A stretch of 26,929 bases of DNA from the NCBI GenBank assembly GCA_938008415.1, contig CALLKI010000099.1, positions 1 through 26,929 on the forward strand, written 5' to 3'. Origin of the DNA: an uncultured Luteimonas sp. (GTDB lineage: Bacteria > Pseudomonadota > Gammaproteobacteria > Xanthomonadales > Xanthomonadaceae). The translations under genes and the position numbers were made by a program. Every line of letters starts with the position of its first letter. The stretch's first letter is position 1. The notes under the pieces were generated by a model. That model made no database searches. It was not told the origin of the DNA and was given only the letters and a program-made list of their open reading frames with translations. Positions 22,040-26,929 of the stretch are shown one piece after another.

Positions 22040-23484
22040 TCCGTCGCCTGTACGACAACGCGGCGCTGTCGAAGGAGGATTTCGCGCGGGCGTTCCCGCG
22101 GGTGCACTTCGTCGGCATCGGCGGCGCCGGCATGAGCGGCATCGCCGAGGTGCTGTGCACGCTCGGCTACCAGGTCTCCGGCTCCGACCTGGCCGACAAC
22201 GCGGCCACGCGCCGGCTGGCCGCGCTGGGCGCGACCGTGTACCGCGGGCACACCGCGGCCAACGTGCTCGGCGCCGACTGCGTGGTGGTGTCCAGCGCGA
22301 TCCGCCCGGACAACCCGGAGCTGATGGAGGCGCGCGCGCAGCGCATCCCGGTCGTGCCGCGCGCCGAGATGCTGGCCGAGCTGATGCGCTTCCGCCGCGG
22401 CATCGCGGTCGCCGGCACCCACGGCAAGACCACCACCACCTCGCTGACCGCGAGCGTGCTGGCCGAGGGCGGGCTCGACCCGACCTTCGTCATCGGCGGG
22501 CAGCTGCTGGCCGCCGGCGCCAACGCGCGCCTTGGCCATGGCCACTGGCTGGTGGCCGAGGCCGACGAGAGCGACGGCAGCTTCCTGCGCCTCAACCCGC
22601 TGCTCGCCATCGTCACCAACATCGATGCCGACCACCTGGAGAACTACGGCGGCGACTTCGCCAGGGTGCAGGCCGCGTTCTCCGAGTTCCTGCACCGGCT
22701 GCCGTTCTATGGCCTGGCGGTGCTGTGCCTGGACGACCCGAACGTCGCCGCGCTGGCCGCGGACATGCCGCGCCACGTGATGACCTACGGCTTCGCAGGT
22801 GAGGCCGACGTGCGCGCCCAGGACGTGGTCCAGGACGGCGCGCGGATGCGGTTCACGCTGTGCCTGCCCGATGGCACGCGCACGGCGGCGACGCTGGCGC
22901 TGCCCGGCCGGCACAACGTGCAGAACGCGCTGGCCGCGGCGACGGTCGGCTGGCAGCTCGGCATCGCCCCGGAGACGATCGCCGCGGCGCTGGAGAAGTT
23001 CCAGGGCATCGGCCGCCGCTTCAACCTGCTGGCCGAGCTGCGCACGCCGAAGGGCGCGACCGTGCAGCTGGTGGACGACTACGGCCACCACCCGCGCGAG
23101 CTGGCCGCGGTGTTCGCCGCCGCGCGCGGCGGCTGGCCGGGCCGCCGGCTGGTGGTCGCGTTCCAGCCGCACCGCTACACCCGCACGCGCGACCAGTTCG
23201 ACGACTTCGCCAGCGTGCTGTCCGAAGTGGACGCTCTGGTGCTGACCGAGGTCTACCCGGCGGGCGAGGCGCCGATCGCCGGCGCCGATGCGAAGTCGCT
23301 GGCGCGCGCGATCCGCGCGCGCGGCCGCATCGACCCGGTCGTGGTCGGCGGGGTGTCGGAGCTGGCCGGCGTGCTGCCGGACGTGCTGCAGGACGGCGAC
23401 CTGCTGCTGATGATGGGCGCGGGCGACATCGGCCATGCCGCGCAGCAGCTGGCGCGCGAGGGTTTCCCGGGGGGCGGCCGATGA
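22036..23484 (+). CDS. murC: UDP-N-acetylmuramate--L-alanine ligase
   Basis: The 482-residue cytoplasmic ATP-dependent ligase adds the first amino acid to UDP-MurNAc. Motifs are VHFVGIGGAGMSGIAEVL (about residues 23-40), GSDLADNAATRRL, the P-loop VAGTHGKTTTTSLTA (Lys131), EADESDGSFL, TNIDADHLENYGG and LPGRHNVQNALAA. It also has VDDYGHHPRELAAVFAAAR and FQPHRYTRTRDQFDDFA. The ATG overlaps the ftsW stop directly; murG normally lies between these two. The next gene, ddlB, overlaps by ATGA. Length and motifs are complete. Confidence 0.97.
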   Translation: MIRRLYDNAALSKEDFARAFPRVHFVGIGGAGMSGIAEVLCTLGYQVSGSDLADNAATRRLAALGATVYRGHTAANVLGADCVVVSSAIRPDNPELMEARAQRIPVVPRAEMLAELMRFRRGIAVAGTHGKTTTTSLTASVLAEGGLDPTFVIGGQLLAAGANARLGHGHWLVAEADESDGSFLRLNPLLAIVTNIDADHLENYGGDFARVQAAFSEFLHRLPFYGLAVLCLDDPNVAALAADMPRHVMTYGFAGEADVRAQDVVQDGARMRFTLCLPDGTRTAATLALPGRHNVQNALAAATVGWQLGIAPETIAAALEKFQGIGRRFNLLAELRTPKGATVQLVDDYGHHPRELAAVFAAARGGWPGRRLVVAFQPHRYTRTRDQFDDFASVLSEVDALVLTEVYPAGEAPIAGADAKSLARAIRARGRIDPVVVGGVSELAGVLPDVLQDGDLLLMMGAGDIGHAAQQLAREGFPGGGR

Positions 23485-24446
23485 GCGCGTACCGGATCCC
23501 GCCGCGCCGCTTCGATGATCCCGCCGTGTTCGGGCGCGTCGCCGTGCTGATGGGCGGCACCAGCTCCGAGCGCGAGGTCTCGCTGCAGTCGGGCGGCGGC
23601 GTGCTCGCGGCGCTGCGTTCGCGCGGCGTGGACGCGCACGCGGTGGACGGCATCCCGGCGCTGGTGCGCGAGATCATCGACGGCAGGATCGACCGCGTGT
23701 TCAACATCCTGCACGGCAGCCACGGCGGCGGCGAGGACGGCGTCCTCCAGGGCCTGCTCGAGGCGCTGGGCGTGCCGTACACCGGCCCCGGCGTGCTCGG
23801 CAGCGCGCTGACCATGGACAAGGTCCGCACCAAGCAGGTGTGGATCGCCGAGGGCCTGCCGACGCCGCGCTTCGTCCGCGTCCCGCCCGGCGGCGACGTG
23901 CGCGCCGCGATCGCAAAGATCGGCCTGCCGGCGTTCGTGAAGCCTTCGTGCGAGGGTTCCAGCGTCGGCGCCGCGCGCGTGGCGGCGGAGGCCGACATCG
24001 GCCATGCCATCGAGGTCGCGCGCGCGTACGGCGGCGAGATGCTGGTCGAGGAGATGATCGTCGGCGACGAACTGACGGTCGCGATCCTCGGAGAGGTGGC
24101 GCTGCCGTCGATCCGGATCGTGCCGGCGGGCGAGTGGTACGACTACAACGCCAAGTACGTCTCCGACGACACGCAGTACCTGTGCCCGGGCCTGGACGAG
24201 GCGGGCGAGAGGGCGATCGGCGAACTGTCGCTGGCCGCTTTCCGCGCCGCCGGCTGCAGCGGCTGGGGCCGGGTGGACCTGATGCGCGAACGCGGCAGCG
24301 GCCGCCTGCTGCTGCTGGAGATCAACACCGCCCCGGGCATGACCAGCCACTCGCTGGTGCCCAAGGCCGCGGCGCAGGTCGGCATCGACTACGCCGAGCT
24401 GTGCTGGCGCGTGCTCGAGGACACCGTGCAGGAGGTGCGCGGATGA
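23481..24446 (+). CDS. ddlB: D-alanine--D-alanine ligase B
   Basis: The 321-residue ATP-grasp enzyme makes D-Ala-D-Ala for MurF. N-terminal VAVLMGGTSSEREVSLQSG (about residues 20-38) and HGSHGGGEDGVLQG bind substrate. The central ATP-grasp segments include MDKVRTKQVW, FVKPSCEGSSVGAARV, MLVEEMIVGDELTVAIL and YDYNAKYVSDDTQYLCP. The C-terminal metal site reads GWGRVDLMRE and LLEINTAPGMTSHSLVPKAA. The glycine-rich loop HG-SHG-GGEDG seems two residues longer than HGRGGEDG of E. coli. It overlaps both murC and ftsQ by ATGA. Confidence 0.96.
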   Translation: MSAYRIPPRRFDDPAVFGRVAVLMGGTSSEREVSLQSGGGVLAALRSRGVDAHAVDGIPALVREIIDGRIDRVFNILHGSHGGGEDGVLQGLLEALGVPYTGPGVLGSALTMDKVRTKQVWIAEGLPTPRFVRVPPGGDVRAAIAKIGLPAFVKPSCEGSSVGAARVAAEADIGHAIEVARAYGGEMLVEEMIVGDELTVAILGEVALPSIRIVPAGEWYDYNAKYVSDDTQYLCPGLDEAGERAIGELSLAAFRAAGCSGWGRVDLMRERGSGRLLLLEINTAPGMTSHSLVPKAAAQVGIDYAELCWRVLEDTVQEVRG

Positions 24447-25207
24447 ACGCGGCGCTGCGCAGGGCGATGCTGGTCGGCGCCTGGGTGCTGGCGCTGGTGC
24501 TGGTGGCGCTGCCGGTGGTGGCGGTGCTCCGGGGCTGGATCGGCGCCGAGCGCTGGCCACTGCGCGTCCTGCGCCTGGAGGGCGAGCTCGAGCGCGTGGA
24601 CCAGGCGCGCCTGCGCGAGACCCTGCTGCCATACGCGCGCCGCGGCTACTTCGCGGTGCCGCTGGCCGAGGCCCGCGCCGCGGTCGAGAAGCTGCCGTGG
24701 GTGGAGCGCGCCGAGGTGCGCAAGGACTGGCCCGACAGGCTGGTGGTGCACATCGTCGAGCACCGCCCGTTCGCGCGCTGGGGCGAGGACCTGCTGCTGT
24801 CGGAGCAAGGGCGCCTGTTCCCGGCCCGGGACATCGACCTGCCGCCGGGGCTGCCGCTGCTGCAGGGCCCGGAGTCCCGCGTGCAGGACGTGATCGGCCT
24901 CTACAACGAGGCGCGCGCGCTGTTCGCCCCGACCGGGCTGGACGTGCGCAGCGTCGTCCTCGATCCCCGCGGCAGCTGGTCGCTGCAGCTGAGCAACGGC
25001 ATCGACGTGGTCGTCGGCAGCCGCGAGGCGAGGCTGCGCCTGCGCCGCTTCGCGCGCGTGCTGCCGCAGGTGCTCGCGCGCAACCCGCTGCCGCTGGTGC
25101 GCGCGGACCTCCGCTACACCAACGGCTTCGCGCTGGCCTGGGGCGACCGCAGCGCCGGCACCGCCAGCGCACAGACGAACACGACGGACAACGGCACGAA
25201 CACATGA
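24443..25207 (+). CDS. ftsQ: Cell division protein FtsQ
   Basis: The 254-residue bitopic membrane protein is a scaffold of the divisome that binds FtsB and FtsL. It has a short cytoplasmic N terminus and a transmembrane segment at about residues 8-30 (MLVGAWVLALVLVALPVVAV). A POTRA domain follows (LRVLRLEGELERVDQARLRE through VEKLPWVERAEVRKDWPDRL and VVHIVEHRPFARW), then the beta domain (LLLSEQGRLFPARD and NGIDVVVGSREARLRLRRF). The last 15-20 residues are a low-complexity Thr/Asn tail with less G+C-biased codons. GGAGG at 24431-24435 precedes the ATG. It overlaps ftsA by ATGA. Confidence 0.95.
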   Translation: MNAALRRAMLVGAWVLALVLVALPVVAVLRGWIGAERWPLRVLRLEGELERVDQARLRETLLPYARRGYFAVPLAEARAAVEKLPWVERAEVRKDWPDRLVVHIVEHRPFARWGEDLLLSEQGRLFPARDIDLPPGLPLLQGPESRVQDVIGLYNEARALFAPTGLDVRSVVLDPRGSWSLQLSNGIDVVVGSREARLRLRRFARVLPQVLARNPLPLVRADLRYTNGFALAWGDRSAGTASAQTNTTDNGTNT

Positions 25208-26439
25208 ACCGCAAGGGCGACAAGGCTTTGATCGTGGGTCTCGACATCGGCACCTCCAAGGTGGTGGCGCTGGTGGGCGAGTACACCCCCGGCAACCCGA
25301 TCGAGGTCATCGGCATCGGCTCGCACGAGTCGCGTGGCCTCAAGCGCGGCGTGGTGGTGGACATCGAATCGACGGTGCAGTCCATCCAGCGCGCGATCGA
25401 GGAGGCGGAGCTGATGGCCGGCTGCGAGATCCGCTCGGTGTACGCCTCGATCTCGGGCAACCACGTGCAGTGCCGCAACTCCAACGGCATCGTGCCGATC
25501 CGGGACGGCGAGGTGACCTGGGCCGACCTCGACCGCGTGCTCGACGCGGCCAAGGCGGTGGCGATCCCGGCGGACCAGAAGATCCTGCACGCGATCCCGC
25601 GCGAATACGTGCTCGACGACTCGCAGGACGGCATCCGCAACCCGGTCGGCATGACCGGCGTGCGCCTGGAGGTGCACGCGCACCTGGTGGTCTGCGCGCA
25701 GTCGGCCGCCGCCAACATCACCAAGTGCGTGCAGCGCTGCGGCCTGCAGGTGGACGACCTGGTGCTGTCGTCGCTGGCCTCCAGCACCGCCGTGCTCACC
25801 AGCGACGAGCGCGAGCTGGGCGTGGTGCTGGTGGACATGGGCGCGGGCACCACCGACATCGCGGTGTTCGTGCACGGCGCGATCTGCCACACCGCCTCGC
25901 TGCCGATCGCCGGCGACAAGGTCACCGAGGACATCGCGCACATGCTGCGCACGCCCACGCCCGAGGCCGAGCAGATCAAGGTGCGCTACGCCTGCGCGCT
26001 GGCGCAGCTGGCGACCAGCGAGGAGTCGATCCAGGTGCCGTCGGTGGGCGACCGCCCGCCGCGCCGCCTGCCGCGGCAGGCGCTGGCGCAGGCGGTGCAG
26101 GCTCGCTACGAGGAGATCTTCGAGATGGTGCAGGCGGAACTGCGCCGCTCCGGTTTCGAGCAGCACGTGCGCGCCGGCATGGTCCTGACCGGCGGCGCCT
26201 CGAAGATGGAAGGCGTGGTCGAGCTGGCCGAGGAGATGCTGCAGATGCCGGTGCGCGTGGGCTACCCGCAGCACGTCACCGGCCTCGGCGAGGTGGTCAA
26301 CAACCCGGTGCACGCCACCGGCGTGGGCCTGCTGCTGATGGGCAGCCAGATCGAGCACCCGCGCCGGCCCGTGCTGCCCTCGGGCAAGGCGGTCAGCCTG
26401 TTCCGCAGGCTCAAGACCTGGTTCAACGGGGAGTTCTGA
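25204..26439 (+). CDS. ftsA: Cell division protein FtsA
   Basis: The 411-residue actin-like ATPase anchors FtsZ to the membrane and recruits later division proteins. Visible features are phosphate 1 LIVGLDIGTSKVVALVGE (about residues 9-26), the 1C subdomain region around GCEIRSVYASISGNHV, and phosphate 2 VLVDMGAGTTDIAVF. The adenosine loop reads MVLTGGASKMEGVVELAEE. The C-terminal amphipathic membrane-targeting helix is KAVSLFRRLKTWFNGEF. It overlaps the ftsQ stop (ATGA) but is separated from ftsZ by about 119 bases, the largest gap inside the cluster. Confidence 0.97.
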   Translation: MNRKGDKALIVGLDIGTSKVVALVGEYTPGNPIEVIGIGSHESRGLKRGVVVDIESTVQSIQRAIEEAELMAGCEIRSVYASISGNHVQCRNSNGIVPIRDGEVTWADLDRVLDAAKAVAIPADQKILHAIPREYVLDDSQDGIRNPVGMTGVRLEVHAHLVVCAQSAAANITKCVQRCGLQVDDLVLSSLASSTAVLTSDERELGVVLVDMGAGTTDIAVFVHGAICHTASLPIAGDKVTEDIAHMLRTPTPEAEQIKVRYACALAQLATSEESIQVPSVGDRPPRRLPRQALAQAVQARYEEIFEMVQAELRRSGFEQHVRAGMVLTGGASKMEGVVELAEEMLQMPVRVGYPQHVTGLGEVVNNPVHATGVGLLLMGSQIEHPRRPVLPSGKAVSLFRRLKTWFNGEF

Positions 26440-26558
26440 CGTGGACAGGCGCGAAAGGACGACAGTGGAAGGAAGGGCAGGGAAACGACGACGAAGAGCG
26501 TCGGCATTACCGGCAACTGCAAACGGCAACATCCGATAACCAAAGAGAGGACATGGAC
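26440..26558 (+). promoter_or_regulatory. ftsA-ftsZ intergenic leader
   Basis: This 119-base purine-rich gap is the only real break among the overlapping dcw genes. It includes several GGAAGG/AGGGAA-type stretches, two CGGCAAC direct repeats 13 bases apart (26511-26517 and 26524-26530), and GATAAC (26535-26540) as a weak -10 candidate without a good -35. It could hold an ftsZ-specific promoter or an RNA-processing site; neither is proved by the sequence. Confidence 0.4.
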
Positions 26559-26929
26559 ATGGCGCATTTCGAACTGGTCGAGAAGGTGGCCCCGAACGCG
26601 GTCATCAAGGTCATCGGCGTGGGCGGCGGCGGCGGCAACGCTGTCGCGCACATGGTCAACAGCAGCGTGGAGGGCGTGGAGTTCATCACCGCCAACACCG
26701 ACGCTCAGGCAATCAGGAACTGCGGTGCCAAGCTGCAGCTGCAGCTCGGCGCCAACGTGACCAAGGGCCTGGGCGCGGGCGCCAACCCCGAGGTCGGCCG
26801 CCAGGCCGCGCTCGAGGACCGCGAGCGCATCATCGAGGCGCTCGAGGGCGCCGACATGGTGTTCATCACCGCCGGCATGGGCGGCGGCACCGGCACCGGC
26901 GCGGCGCCGGTGGTGGCGCAGCTGGCCAA
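26559..26929 (+). CDS. ftsZ: Cell division GTPase FtsZ (5' part only)
   Basis: The tubulin homologue that forms the cytokinetic ring; about 123 N-terminal residues are in the window. The sequence shows MAHFELVEKVAPNAVIKVIG, the T1 loop GVGGGGGNAVAHMV, FITANTDAQAI (T2), ADMVFITAGM and the GTP-binding signature GGGTGTGAAPVVA at the window end. Two in-frame ATGs exist, 26553 and 26559. I prefer 26559 because AGAGAGG (26544-26550) is then eight bases away rather than two, and because homologues start MAHFEL. If 26553 is used, the protein gains Met-Asp. Confidence 0.97.
   Translation, partial: MAHFELVEKVAPNAVIKVIGVGGGGGNAVAHMVNSSVEGVEFITANTDAQAIRNCGAKLQLQLGANVTKGLGAGANPEVGRQAALEDRERIIEALEGADMVFITAGMGGGTGTGAAPVVAQLA

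Noticed and set aside
23253..25979. A 908-codon minus-strand open frame opposite murC-ddlB-ftsQ-ftsA
   Set aside because: Arg/Ala/Ser-rich low-complexity translation typical of an antisense shadow; the plus-strand genes are certain.

Overview
The window (about 70% G+C, densely packed) is a core-chromosome segment of a gammaproteobacterium. It is most likely a member of the Xanthomonadaceae/Lysobacteraceae. Support for that placement comes from the gene order yraN-lppC-rsmI-rnpB-mraZ followed by the division and cell-wall (dcw) cluster, the type A RNase P RNA, the hybrid RibB with a degenerate second domain, and xanthomonad-like MurC, FtsW and FtsZ sequences. The genus cannot be fixed from sequence reading alone. 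No mobile element, CRISPR array, tRNA or rRNA gene was seen, and no obviously foreign island.

Layout. (1) 1-350: the 5' part of ettA on the minus strand, with its promoter and leader in the gap that follows. (2) 679-1155: a small exported histidine-rich RcnB-like protein, ended by a strong hairpin terminator. (3) 1274-4279: glyA, nrdR and ribD on the plus strand. (4) 4294-6059: a translationally coupled methyltransferase/oxidoreductase pair of unknown function. (5) 6101-6363: an FMN riboswitch and its expression platform, leading ribE-ribB(X)-ribH-nusB-thiL (6364-10055). (6) 10117-11653: yraN and an lppC/lpoA-like lipoprotein gene on the minus strand, convergent with thiL and divergent from rsmI. 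(7) 11711-13017: rsmI and the RNase P RNA gene rnpB. (8) 13358-26929: the dcw cluster mraZ-rsmH-ftsL-ftsI-murE-murF-mraY-ftsW-murC-ddlB-ftsQ-ftsA-ftsZ (ftsZ cut by the window end). Almost every dcw junction is a 4-base ATGA or GTGA overlap.

How it works together. The rib block makes riboflavin. RibD supplies the deaminase/reductase steps, RibB the four-carbon unit, RibH lumazine and RibE riboflavin, and FMN feeds back through the riboswitch. The GTP cyclohydrolase II activity should be encoded elsewhere, because the RibA-like half of RibB(X) lacks its zinc cysteines. The dcw block makes UDP-MurNAc-pentapeptide and lipid I and builds the septum. It is headed by a TTGACA promoter overlapped by four 10-base repeats that fit an MraZ operator.

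Points most worth a second look: murG is missing from its usual place between ftsW and murC; a perfect DnaA box and a CRP/Clp-type palindrome lie upstream of the mraZ promoter; the FMN riboswitch has a clear Shine-Dalgarno-sequestering helix; and an unexplained enzyme pair sits inside the riboflavin block. I found no convincing undescribed multi-gene system. This is mainly housekeeping DNA with some interesting regulatory and gene-content details.
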